In this document: positions 44,507 through 53,145 of the stretch, one piece after another
Position numbering within the stretch: the first letter of the stretch is position 1
Layout: every line of letters begins with the position of its first letter
From: Planctomycetales bacterium ZRK34
GTDB taxonomy: Bacteria; Planctomycetota; Phycisphaerae; Phycisphaerales; Zrk34
Length of the DNA stretch: 64,000 nucleotides
Reading direction: 5' to 3'
Assembly: GCA_014873095.1 (NCBI GenBank)
Contig: CP050848.1
Coordinates: forward strand, 1,302,001-1,366,000
Translations under genes and position numbers: made by a program
Notes under the pieces: model-generated
Told to the model about the DNA's origin: nothing
The model's database searches: none
Seen by the model: the letters and a program-made list of their open reading frames with translations, nothing else

Positions 44507-44751
44507 ATGCTTCGTCGCGGTGACAACATGAACTGCCTCGGTGACCTTCTAGGTGCTCCTATTCACGCCCGGGTGACCGACTCGGTGCGGGAACTCAGTC
44601 TGGCATAGGCCACCGCTGTCCATCGCAGGGCTAATCCCGCCGCGACAAACTCAAACGCCAAATCGCCGCAACGTGCGTGTCGTGCGTTAGTTGGGGGAGT
44701 ACTGTCCATGGTTGGCCGCGGCTGTCCGCCGCTGGCCATCGGAGAAATGAA

Positions 44752-44823
44752 AGCGGGTGATGGGATTTGAACCCACGACATTCACGTTGGCAACGTGACG
44801 CTCTACCACTGAGCTACACCCGC
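44752..44823 (-). tRNA. tRNA-Gly (anticodon GCC)
   Basis: The 72-base minus-strand sequence starts GCGGGTG and ends CACCCGC plus a discriminator base, with D-arm GCTC-AGTGGTA-GAGC, anticodon loop TTGCCAA and T-arm GTGGG-TTCAAAT-CCCAT. The anticodon is GCC, so it carries glycine. CCA is not encoded. Its 3' end faces the accessory region (29605-44506), a common attachment position for integrases. Confidence 0.97.
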
Positions 44824-44960
44824 GTGGCAGGGTTCATATCTTATGCGCCGCGGCGGTAAAGGCAAGTCCCCACGAGCGGGGTTTTTGGCGGCGTGTAAAC
44901 AGACGCTGTTGATGCGATTTTTGGCTTGCATACGGGACTCGACGGGCGTATGACAATGGC

Positions 44961-46004
44961 ATGAAGCTGTATCCGATTCGTTTTGAGCCGATTTATCTGG
45001 ACAAAGTCTGGGGCGGACGCACGCTGGAGCATCTGGGGCGGCAACTGCCGGCCGGGTCCGGCGACGGCCCACCGCCGGCGATTGGTGAGGCTTGGGAGAT
45101 CGCCGATCTGGGCTCGACCAGCGGCAGCGGAGCCGGCGGCAGTGCGGTTCGATCACGGGTCGCCGAAGGTCCGCTGGCCGGACGCACGCTGCACGAGTTG
45201 GTCGACGAGTACGGCGAACTGCTGGCCGGCACGACACCGATGACCGAGTCCGGCAACTTTCCCCTGCTGATCAAGTACCTCGACGCCCGCCAGCATCTGT
45301 CGGTGCAGGTCCACCCCTCGCCGCGCTACGCCCGGGAGCACCCCGAGGCCCATCTGAAAAGTGAAGCATGGTACGTCGTTGAAGCCGAGCCGGATGCAGC
45401 GATCTACAAGGGGGTGCATGACGGCGTGACGCCCGAGCAGTTCCGTGCCGCGATCGACAACGACACCGTCGAAGACCTGATGATCCGCATTCCCGTTCAG
45501 CCCGGCGATTGTCACTACCTGCCGTCCGGCACGTGCCACGCCCTCGGGGCGGGGCTGCTGGTCGCCGAGGTGCAGACGCCCAGCGACACGACGTTCCGCG
45601 TGTATGACTGGGGCCGCCCGCGCGAGCTGCACATCGAGCAGGCGCTACAGTGCATCCAGTTCGGCCCCGCCCATGCCGGTCAGTACGAGCCCGGCACGAT
45701 GATCCACCGCGAGGGCCACGCCGTCGAAACCCTCGTCCACTGCGAGCATTTCCGCATGGAGAAGATCATCATCGACCATCCCCAGTCGTTCCCGGTCGTC
45801 AACAACCACCAGGTCCGCATCGCGATGGTTCTTGAAGGCGAAGGCATGATCACCTGCAACGGCGCCTTGCCGAAGGTACGCTTCCAGCGCGGCGACACGC
45901 TGCTGATCCCCGCCGAGCTCGAAGACCCCGTCGCCCACTTCGACAAACCGGCGAGTTTCCTGAACGTGACAATCCCCTCGGCGATGGATCACGTGATCGC
46001 GTGA
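44961..46004 (+). CDS. manA: Mannose-6-phosphate isomerase, type I
   Basis: The 347-residue cytoplasmic zinc enzyme interconverts mannose-6-phosphate and fructose-6-phosphate. Visible motifs are the N-terminal WGGRTLEHLG, EAWEIAD, LSVQVHPSPRYAREHPE (His zinc ligand), KSEAWYVVEAEPDA (Glu ligand), LPSGTCHALGAGLLVAEVQ (His ligand) and YDWGRPRELH. Length fits the Bacillus-type family. It feeds sugar-nucleotide synthesis and has its own promoter region beside the tRNA. Confidence 0.95.
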   Translation: MKLYPIRFEPIYLDKVWGGRTLEHLGRQLPAGSGDGPPPAIGEAWEIADLGSTSGSGAGGSAVRSRVAEGPLAGRTLHELVDEYGELLAGTTPMTESGNFPLLIKYLDARQHLSVQVHPSPRYAREHPEAHLKSEAWYVVEAEPDAAIYKGVHDGVTPEQFRAAIDNDTVEDLMIRIPVQPGDCHYLPSGTCHALGAGLLVAEVQTPSDTTFRVYDWGRPRELHIEQALQCIQFGPAHAGQYEPGTMIHREGHAVETLVHCEHFRMEKIIIDHPQSFPVVNNHQVRIAMVLEGEGMITCNGALPKVRFQRGDTLLIPAELEDPVAHFDKPASFLNVTIPSAMDHVIA

Positions 46005-46008
46005 TGAC

Positions 46009-47238
46009 TTAAAGCTTCGCGAATTCCTGCTGCCGATTCTTGTTGTTATTGAAGCTGAGCATTGACGGCGTCAGGCGGTGAGCGCCGACCAGACGCCAAC
46101 GAGACCGCCACGGGCCGAGGTTGATCACGAGGCTGAGTACTGCGGCAGTCATCAAACTCAGCACAATCGAAGCCGGCCATTGCATCGCGGTCCCCATGGC
46201 AAGTATTGTCCAACCGACCAGGCAGGTAACAACCGGGGCGACGAGCACGATGTCAAACTTGGGGATGATCAGACGACCGGTGGTCAGGCGACCGAACAGG
46301 CTGATTGGCGCATGGTGACCATTGCAATAAACAACCAGTCGAAAGAGCGAGAGCATCCCGATCAGCAACGCAAGGAGAATCATGCCTTCGATTTCCACCA
46401 GCGGATCGCTCGTGATCCGATATGAGACGTTGTACACCGCCCATCCTGCGAGCAGGCTCACACAGATGCCGTCGAAGTATCTGATCATCGGCTTGGGGTC
46501 ATTCAGGGAAATCATCTCATACGGCCAGCCGAGATTGTCGTCGGGCCGCGTGTTGTTCACGAACAATCGCCGCATCTGACGACGGCGCTCCAACAAACGA
46601 TGCATGTTCCATGGATAGCGACGCAGACTCTCACGCACCAAAAGATGTGCCGCGATGTAGATCAACCCGACGCAGACGCAGAGCAATACATATTGGTCAT
46701 ACAACTGCGGATAAACTGCCAGCGAAGCCAGTATCGCATAGCACGCCCCGCGTTGGTCTGTGAAATGTAGCCCCAACGCAATCAGCGGCAGATAGACGAA
46801 CATGATTGCGAGGAAGATCGTCGCCGGCGTTTCGATCGGGAAATGATAGATCAGCCCCAGGCTGAGCACTCCAAACACGATCACGTCGGCCGGTACCAGC
46901 GTAATCGGCCCCAACGGCAGCGCCATGCCGAATCGCCACGGCGTCAGCTGCAACCACTGGTTGTACGCCGGACGAAAAGCCGGGTGATTCGCGACCGCAC
47001 GCCACCCGCCATATGCCAGCGCCGCCAGAAATACGACGATGCCCTGAATGTTGTTGACCCCATCTGAAATGAGGCCAGCCAGATCCTGCAGTTGACCTGA
47101 TGGCCGTAAGGTCCAGTCCACATAGGTCGTGAGAATAAGCGAAGCGGCGATCGGCATAAGGTAAAGCATCACCGCCAAAACCAGCCACATCGCCGGTGGC
47201 AGCACCTGTCGCATCGAACTGACGACATTGCGGATCAT
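46009..47238 (-). CDS. ABC transporter membrane subunit (putative)
   Basis: The 409-residue protein has at least ten hydrophobic helices (for example SLILTTYVDW, IVVFLAALAYGG, LVETPATIFL-type segments, VVTCLVGWTILAMG) and no catalytic motif. It starts within the stop of the ABC ATPase gene (TGATG overlap), so it is the membrane half of that transporter. No family name is secure; substrate unknown. Confidence 0.78.
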   Translation of the reverse strand: MIRNVVSSMRQVLPPAMWLVLAVMLYLMPIAASLILTTYVDWTLRPSGQLQDLAGLISDGVNNIQGIVVFLAALAYGGWRAVANHPAFRPAYNQWLQLTPWRFGMALPLGPITLVPADVIVFGVLSLGLIYHFPIETPATIFLAIMFVYLPLIALGLHFTDQRGACYAILASLAVYPQLYDQYVLLCVCVGLIYIAAHLLVRESLRRYPWNMHRLLERRRQMRRLFVNNTRPDDNLGWPYEMISLNDPKPMIRYFDGICVSLLAGWAVYNVSYRITSDPLVEIEGMILLALLIGMLSLFRLVVYCNGHHAPISLFGRLTTGRLIIPKFDIVLVAPVVTCLVGWTILAMGTAMQWPASIVLSLMTAAVLSLVINLGPWRSRWRLVGAHRLTPSMLSFNNNKNRQQEFAKL

Positions 47239-48008
47239 CACACGTGGCCTTCAAAGTATGCGTCGATGTTTTCGAGCGTGTGTGGATTGATCAGGCGTTC
47301 GAGCACATCGGCCAAGGGTTCGTCGGGCTTATCACGCAGATTGGCGATCGTGTCGTAGGCAATCAACTCACCGTCGCGTAAAATGGCGATGCGGTCAGCC
47401 AGGGCCTCAGCAATTTCGGGCAACTGTGTGGCCAACACTACGGTGACGTCTTCTCGATCAGCCAGTCGCTTGAGCACGCGCCGCAGTGCGAGAATCGCCG
47501 ATGGGTCGAGCCCGCCGGTGAAAGGCTCGTCTAGAAACATCACCGGCGCTTCGGAAATCAGCGCCGCGGCGATGGCAGCTTTCTTTTTCTGGCCGTTGGA
47601 ATACGTGCGGATCGGCGAATCGCCATGTTTGTCGAGATGGAACAGGCGCAACAGGCGCTCGACGTGATCCATCAGGCGATCGTCGTCGATGTCGTAAAGT
47701 TGGCCGACGGCGATCAGAAACTCGCGTCCGGTTCGAGTCTCCGGCAGCCAGGGATGGTCCGGCAGCCAGACGCTCATGCGGCGGATCGCCAGTTCGTCGT
47801 CGACACTGGCGCGGCGCGTGCGTCCACCGATGATGATCTCGCCGCGCTGTGGTGAGATCGTCCCGGCCATGACGCCGAGCAGGGTCGACTTGCCCATGCC
47901 GTTGGGGCCCATCAGCGCGACCAATTCACCACGCTGCACATGCAGGTCGACGTGGCGGAGGACGGGACGGACGCTGTAGTGCTGGGTGATGCCGCGGAGT
48001 TGGATCAT
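47238..48008 (-). CDS. ABC transporter ATP-binding protein
   Basis: The 256-residue ATPase has Walker A GPNGMGKST (about 37-45), Q-loop in WLPDHPWLPETRTGREFL, signature YSNGQKKKAAIAAAL, Walker B VMFLDEPFTGGLDP and the switch His region as VVLATQLPEIAEA, which lacks the usual His (Gln instead). It resembles the CcmA/NatA exporter type. The ATG at 48008 begins the domain directly. It is paired with the membrane protein gene downstream by a stop/start overlap. Confidence 0.93.
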   Translation of the reverse strand: MIQLRGITQHYSVRPVLRHVDLHVQRGELVALMGPNGMGKSTLLGVMAGTISPQRGEIIIGGRTRRASVDDELAIRRMSVWLPDHPWLPETRTGREFLIAVGQLYDIDDDRLMDHVERLLRLFHLDKHGDSPIRTYSNGQKKKAAIAAALISEAPVMFLDEPFTGGLDPSAILALRRVLKRLADREDVTVVLATQLPEIAEALADRIAILRDGELIAYDTIANLRDKPDEPLADVLERLINPHTLENIDAYFEGHV

Positions 48009-48137
48009 GGCGACCTCGCTTCCACTTGATTGTACGAAAAACGGCGTTGCCGCAGGCGGCAGAACACCGTCGCCGCGCGGCAACTTTGCCATGACCGACG
48101 CGGCGGGCGACAGGTTATGGTTGTGCGGGGTGGCGCG

Positions 48138-49223
48138 TTAAGACTTGCTGGCGGCTTTGTCGATGGCGGCCTGCAGGTCGAGGCGGTCGGTGCCGTCGAT
48201 GTTGATGCGGACCAGGTGTGGCTTTCGGTCCCCGGGCGTGGCGGCGAAGTAGATGATGGTGTCTTTGTCGACCCAACTGGCGTAGGCGGCCTGCCCGTCA
48301 ATCTTCGTCACCGCGTCGTCGGCGATCTCGATGACCGAGTGAAGGTTCTCAGCGCCGATCCAAAGTTGCGTGCGTCTGCCGGACGTCACGATCAACGTAT
48401 GCTTGCCGTCGGGGGCGTACCGTGCGTAGACGACCTTGCGGCTGAACGTGTCGGTCACGGTCCGGCTCGGAATGTGCAGCCTGAAAACCGACGGCTTGCG
48501 CTCTAAAAACCGGAGCTTCTCGCCGACCTTGCCGGCCGCCACCGCGGTAAAAATGATGTACTCACCATCGGGTGATACATCGAAAAACAACTTCTCGTTT
48601 CCCGCGACGGCGGCGAGTTTCTGAGTGCTGCCGGTCGCCGGATCAACCTGCACCAGATGCCCGAAACACAGCCCAGCGTCATTTTTTGAGTCGACCTGGA
48701 AGACAACGATGCGTTTTGCATCGGGCATCCAGCGGTGCAGCCCCGAGACGTTGTGAGCCAGCGATTTGCCGCGGCCGGTTTTCGGATCGACCAAGAACAG
48801 TTCGGGCAGACGGACGTCGACGTCGCCGCGCTTCTTGCTGCTGAACACGGTGAGGCTGGCGCTTCGGCCGTCGGGCGCCCAGCGGGCGTAAGTCACATTG
48901 TTCCACACGCCGATCGAGCGGGCCTTGCCGGTGGCGACGTCGATCGTCCGCAGGCTGAACACGTCTCGGCTGCCACCATGGGCGCCGTGCTCCAGCGCCA
49001 GCACCTGGCTGCCGTCCGGTGAATACACCGCGAAGGCGGCTTCGTCACCATCGCGTGTCGCCAGCAGTTTCTTCGTTTGGCCCGTCGCCAGGTCGGTGAT
49101 GAAATAGCCCTCGGCCCGCGGGATCACCACGCTGCCGTCGTGTACTGACAACTCGGTCGGCACACACCCGGCCAGCAGCGCGGCGAAAAGTCCAACAAAC
49201 AGCGCTCGTGACAGATCACCCAT
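48138..49223 (-). CDS. TolB-like beta-propeller lipoprotein (copy 1)
   Basis: The 361-residue lipoprotein (lipobox LLAGCVPT, Cys at about 19) has WD40/TolB-like repeats with the recurring YSPDG, WAPDG, VSPDGEYIIF, YAPDGKHTL motifs expected of a six- or seven-bladed propeller. It is a close paralogue of the next gene (shared LSVHDG-VVIPR-EGYF-TDLATG-T-KL). The function is likely protein-protein binding at the cell envelope. It lies upstream of, and co-directional with, the ABC genes. Confidence 0.85.
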   Translation of the reverse strand: MGDLSRALFVGLFAALLAGCVPTELSVHDGSVVIPRAEGYFITDLATGQTKKLLATRDGDEAAFAVYSPDGSQVLALEHGAHGGSRDVFSLRTIDVATGKARSIGVWNNVTYARWAPDGRSASLTVFSSKKRGDVDVRLPELFLVDPKTGRGKSLAHNVSGLHRWMPDAKRIVVFQVDSKNDAGLCFGHLVQVDPATGSTQKLAAVAGNEKLFFDVSPDGEYIIFTAVAAGKVGEKLRFLERKPSVFRLHIPSRTVTDTFSRKVVYARYAPDGKHTLIVTSGRRTQLWIGAENLHSVIEIADDAVTKIDGQAAYASWVDKDTIIYFAATPGDRKPHLVRINIDGTDRLDLQAAIDKAASKS

Positions 49224-49306
49224 GATGCGTCCCCTTGAATGAAGCTGCGATCGACGCATGCATGATAGCGGCAATCCCACCGCGGATGTTGTGGGCTGCG
49301 GCCGGG

Positions 49307-50434
49307 TCACTGGACGATGGCGGCGTTGTCGATGTCGGCCTGCAGATCGGCGCGGCCGGTGCCGTCGGTGTTGATGCGGATCAGGTGCAGGTTCTTGCCT
49401 TCGGTGCCGTAGACGGCTTTCTGGGCGAGGTAGATCACGGTGTCGGCGTCGACCCACGAGGCGTAGATCTTCGTGGACGGGCCGAACCCGGCGCCGGCGC
49501 TGGTGAGGGTGTCTTCGGCGATGACCTTGCCGGCAGCGGCGGAGGGGCCGGCGACTTCGAGCGTGGCGGTGTTGTTCTTGCCCTTGGCGCCGAGCAGCGT
49601 CTGCTTGCCATCGGGGCTGTAGATCGCGTAGACGATCTTGTCACGCACGGGCTTGGCGGCCTGCGTGGCCAGGTTCAACTCGAACAGCTTGGACTCAGCA
49701 TTCTGCTCGGCCTCGACCTTCTGGCCAACCGCGCCAACGGCGAAGGCGGTGAACAGCGCCTTTTTGCCATCGGGTGACAGATCGAAAAACACATCGTTGG
49801 ACCCGACCACGTGCAGCAGCTTCTGCATCTTGCCGGTGGCGGCGTCGACGAGCACGAGGTGGCCGCGGTAGTGATTGGTCTGCTCGATCTTTTCTTCGAT
49901 CTGGAAGCTGAGCATCCGCTTGGCGTCCGGCAGCCAACGGTGCAACACGCTGACGTTGTTGGCCAGCACCTTCGACTCACCGCTGCCGGCGTCGAAGATG
50001 ACCAGCTCGGGCATGTTTTCATCAAGCGGGGGATGCTTGTCGCCGGCGAGGCGGGTGAGGCTGATCTGCTGGCCGGTCGGGGACCACGCGGCATAGGTCA
50101 CATTGCCGGATGAGCCCAGCGGCGAGGCGTTGCCCGAGGCGGCGTCGACAAGGCGCAGGGTGAACCCCTTGCCCATCATCCCCCCACCGCCGCCGCCTTC
50201 GCTGATGGTGAGCACCTGCTTGCCGTCGGGAGAGAACACGGCCGCAACCGGCTGCATGTCAGAACCGGGGTCGTAGAGCTTGCGGGTCTTGCCGGTGGCC
50301 AGGTCGGTGACGAAATACCCTTCGCCGCGCGGGATGACGACGTTGCCATCGTGAACGGACAACTCGATCGGCAGACACCCGGCCAGCAGGACGGCGAAGA
50401 TTCCAAAAACCAGCAATTGTGACAGACGACGCAT
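49307..50434 (-). CDS. TolB-like beta-propeller lipoprotein (copy 2)
   Basis: The 375-residue protein begins MRRLSQLLVFGIFAVLLAGC (lipobox, Cys20) and carries repeats with FSPDGKQVL, WSPTGQQIS, LSPDGKKALF, YSPDGKQTLLG. The N-terminal 45 mature residues are nearly the same as in copy 1, which points to tandem duplication followed by divergence of the blades. It is first of four minus-strand genes ending with the ABC transporter. Confidence 0.85.
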   Translation of the reverse strand: MRRLSQLLVFGIFAVLLAGCLPIELSVHDGNVVIPRGEGYFVTDLATGKTRKLYDPGSDMQPVAAVFSPDGKQVLTISEGGGGGGMMGKGFTLRLVDAASGNASPLGSSGNVTYAAWSPTGQQISLTRLAGDKHPPLDENMPELVIFDAGSGESKVLANNVSVLHRWLPDAKRMLSFQIEEKIEQTNHYRGHLVLVDAATGKMQKLLHVVGSNDVFFDLSPDGKKALFTAFAVGAVGQKVEAEQNAESKLFELNLATQAAKPVRDKIVYAIYSPDGKQTLLGAKGKNNTATLEVAGPSAAAGKVIAEDTLTSAGAGFGPSTKIYASWVDADTVIYLAQKAVYGTEGKNLHLIRINTDGTGRADLQADIDNAAIVQ

Positions 50435-50589
50435 GATGTGCCCCTTTGTTCAGACAAGTTCGTGTTAGATGTTCATTCTAACCATAACCGCTCTGGCAGA
50501 TGCGGCAAGATCACTCGGCGGCGCGGCGGTTTTGCCAGTCTCGCGGTTGCGGATAGCATGGTGGGCTTACTCCGTGAAAGGAAGTACCC

Positions 50590-51738
50590 ATGCGCGACGC
50601 GCGAATTGACAAACTGGCTGATGTTCTGGTGAATTACTCGACGGCGATCAAACCCGGGCAGCTGGTGCGGCTGACCGGCGACCCGGTGGCCATGCCGCTA
50701 CTGGAAGCGCTTTACGAAAAACTCATCATCGCCGGGGCGCATGTGCTGCCGCGGATCAACCCCGGCGTCTTCGGCGAGCTGTTCTACGAGCACGCCAATG
50801 AAGACCAGCTCAAGTATGTGCCCAAGCTGCTCGAAGATGAAGTCGCGCTGATCGACGCCAGCATCGGCATCTGGGCCGAGACGAACACCAAAGCCCTGAC
50901 CAATGCGGATACGAAAAAACAGGGCGTGGCGTCGAGCGCCCGGCGCGGCTTGTGGAAGACATTCATGACGCGCGCCGCTGAGGGCAAGCTGCACTGGGTC
51001 GGCACGCAGTACCCCACCGACGCCAGCGCCCAGGACGCGGAGATGAGCCTGCGCGAATACGAGGAGTTTGTCTTCAAAGCCGGCCATCTCGACAAAGCCG
51101 ATCCCGTCGCCGCGTGGATGGAAGTCGCCAAAAAGCAGCAGATCATGACCGACTACCTCAACGACGGCCGCAAGCACATCCACTTCCAGGCGGCCAACGG
51201 CACCGACCTGCATGTCGACATCGAAGGCATGACGTGGATCAACTGCTGCGGGCGTGAAAACTTCCCCGACGGCGAAGTCTTCACCGGGCCCAACCAGAAC
51301 GCACCCGACGGCGGCGTCAACGGCGTCGTGAAATACTCGTTCCCGGCGGTGCACCACGGCGTCGAGGTCGACGGCATCGAACTGACCTTCGAAAAGGGCG
51401 TCGTCGTCGACGCCAAAGCGACCAAGAACCAGAAGTTCCTCATCGACATGCTCGACCAGGACCCCGGCGCCCGGCGCTTCGGTGAAGTCGCCATCGGGAC
51501 CAACTACGAAATCACGCGCTACACGAAGAACACCCTCTTCGACGAGAAAATCGGCGGCACCTTCCACGCCGCCGTCGGCGCCGGCTACCCCGAAACCGGC
51601 AACACCAACGAGTCCGGCCTGCACTGGGACATGGTCTGCGACCTGCGCCCCGAAGCCGGCGGCGGAACCATCACCGTCGACGGCGAAGTCATCAGCCGCG
51701 ACGGCCAATTCACCTTCGAAGGCTGGCCGGGTCGTTAA
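50590..51738 (+). CDS. M29 family aminopeptidase
   Basis: The 382-residue metallopeptidase cleaves N-terminal residues from peptides. The order of motifs fits M29 (AmpS/PepS/aminopeptidase T): LADVLVNYSTAIKPGQLVRL, an insertion-free N-domain, then NCCGRENFPDGEVFTGPN (metal Glu), KYSFPAVHHGVEVDGI, and GTNYEITRYTKNTLFDEKIGG with THxA replaced by GGTFHAAVGAGYPETG and LHWDMVCDLRP. AAAGGAAG precedes the ATG. It is divergent from the lipoprotein group. Confidence 0.93.
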   Translation: MRDARIDKLADVLVNYSTAIKPGQLVRLTGDPVAMPLLEALYEKLIIAGAHVLPRINPGVFGELFYEHANEDQLKYVPKLLEDEVALIDASIGIWAETNTKALTNADTKKQGVASSARRGLWKTFMTRAAEGKLHWVGTQYPTDASAQDAEMSLREYEEFVFKAGHLDKADPVAAWMEVAKKQQIMTDYLNDGRKHIHFQAANGTDLHVDIEGMTWINCCGRENFPDGEVFTGPNQNAPDGGVNGVVKYSFPAVHHGVEVDGIELTFEKGVVVDAKATKNQKFLIDMLDQDPGARRFGEVAIGTNYEITRYTKNTLFDEKIGGTFHAAVGAGYPETGNTNESGLHWDMVCDLRPEAGGGTITVDGEVISRDGQFTFEGWPGR

Positions 51739-51747
51739 AAGCGATTT

Positions 51748-51822
51748 ACCACAGAGGTCACAGAGAGCACAGAGATGAATGAATCATGTTTTATTCTCTG
51801 TGGACTCTGTGACCTCTGTGGT
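51748..51822. repeat. Extragenic palindrome (CACAGAG type)
   Basis: An 18-base arm (51748-51765, ACCACAGAGGTCACAGAG) and its exact complement (51805-51822) enclose a second, shorter pair CACAGAG/CTCTGTG (51768-51774, 51796-51802). The sequence family with CACAGAG units is widespread between genes of planctomycetes and other bacteria. A degraded half-copy (CTCTGTGGCCCTCTGTG) occurs at about 62285. It lies between two plus-strand genes and could end transcription after 51738. Confidence 0.85.
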
Positions 51823-51864
51823 TAACCTTTCTGTCCTGGCGGTTAAATCCGTTATGATGGTCGC

Positions 51865-53094
51865 ATGACCGCAGCAGACGATTTCGTATTTGCATCCGGT
51901 ATCAGTGATGACGAGCAGACCGCTGAGGCGATCGCCGAGGTGATCGAAGCGCTGCGTGATCGGCTCGGTGAGGGGGCGGTGGATTTCGTCGCCATCTTCG
52001 CTACGCCGCATCATCGCGGCTCCATGGACTTGATCGCCGAGCGGGTGCAGGCGGAGCTTTCGCCGCGCATCGCGCTGGGCGCGACGGCGGGAGGCGTGCT
52101 CGGGTCCGGCTTCGAATTGGAGTCGCGCCCGGGGCTGACGATGCTGGCTGGTCGCATGCCGGGGGCGGAACTGCGGTCGTTCTGCCATCACGATTTCGAC
52201 TGGCCGACGGTCAAGGACGACCCCGCGGCCCTGCGTGAAGCGCTGCTGGGCATCGAGGCGCCGCCGAGTGATGCTGACGAGCAGACGCGCGCCGTGTTGA
52301 TGTTCGCCGATCCGTTCACCACGCCGATGGTGAAGCTGATGCCCGCGCTGAACGCGGCACTCCCGGGGATACCGATCATCGGCGGCATGGCCAGCGCCGC
52401 CGTCGAACCCGGCGACAATCGTTTGATCTACAACGACAACGTGTTTGACCAGGGCGCGGTCGGCCTGGCGATCAGCGGCCCCGTGCAGGTCGACTGCATC
52501 GTGTCACAGGGATGCCGGCCGATCGGCGATCCAGGCCTGATCACCAAGGCGCATAAAAACCTGATCCAGGAGATCGGCCGCAAGCCGGCGCTCGCCGCCG
52601 TGGAAGCCGTCGCCAGCGAGGCCGACGAGTCCGAGCGCGAGCTGCTGCAGCACGGCGTTTTCGTCGGCCGCGTGATCAACGAATACAAAGATCACTTCGG
52701 CCGCGGCGACTTCCTCATCCGCAACATCATCGGGGCCGACCGCAATTCCGGGTTCATCGCCATCAGCGATTTCGTGCGTGTCGGGCAGACGGTGCAGTTT
52801 CACGTGCGCGACACCCACACCGCCGAGGAAGATCTTCGCCTGCTGCTGCAGACGCAGTTGCTGCACGACCCGGCCGCCGGCGTGCTGATGTGCACCTGCA
52901 ACGGGCGCGGGCAGAACATGTTCGACAAGCCCAACGCCGAATCGACGATCGTCCGCGAGGCGCTTGGCGAAGTCCCCATCGCCGGGTTCTTCGCCGCCGG
53001 TGAGATCGGCCCGATCGGCACGGACAATTTCGTCCACGGATTCACCGCCGCCCTGGCCATCTTCCGTCCGGCGCCCGGCGACATTCAGAGTTAA
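51865..53094 (+). CDS. FIST-domain signal protein
   Basis: The 409-residue cytoplasmic protein has FIST-N (about 5-235: FASGISDDEQTAEAI, LGATAGGVLGSG, MFADPFTTPM) and FIST-C (about 245-400: RPIGDPGLITKAHKN, VGQTVQFHVRD, MCTCNGRGQNMFDKPN, PIAGFFAAGEIGPIGTDNFVHGFTAALAIF). FIST proteins are thought to bind small ligands such as amino acids and to act in signalling. No output domain is attached and no partner lies next to it. Confidence 0.92.
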   Translation: MTAADDFVFASGISDDEQTAEAIAEVIEALRDRLGEGAVDFVAIFATPHHRGSMDLIAERVQAELSPRIALGATAGGVLGSGFELESRPGLTMLAGRMPGAELRSFCHHDFDWPTVKDDPAALREALLGIEAPPSDADEQTRAVLMFADPFTTPMVKLMPALNAALPGIPIIGGMASAAVEPGDNRLIYNDNVFDQGAVGLAISGPVQVDCIVSQGCRPIGDPGLITKAHKNLIQEIGRKPALAAVEAVASEADESERELLQHGVFVGRVINEYKDHFGRGDFLIRNIIGADRNSGFIAISDFVRVGQTVQFHVRDTHTAEEDLRLLLQTQLLHDPAAGVLMCTCNGRGQNMFDKPNAESTIVREALGEVPIAGFFAAGEIGPIGTDNFVHGFTAALAIFRPAPGDIQS

Positions 53095-53145
53095 CCCGAC
53101 CCCGTTTCGCTTGCGTCGCCCCCCCCACCGCTTAAACTACGCCCC

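Noticed and set aside
29250..44823. tRNA-Gly as attachment site with a duplicated tRNA 3' end at the left boundary
   Set aside because: I looked for the T-arm/acceptor sequence near 29250-29800 and found no duplicate, so the site remains unproven.
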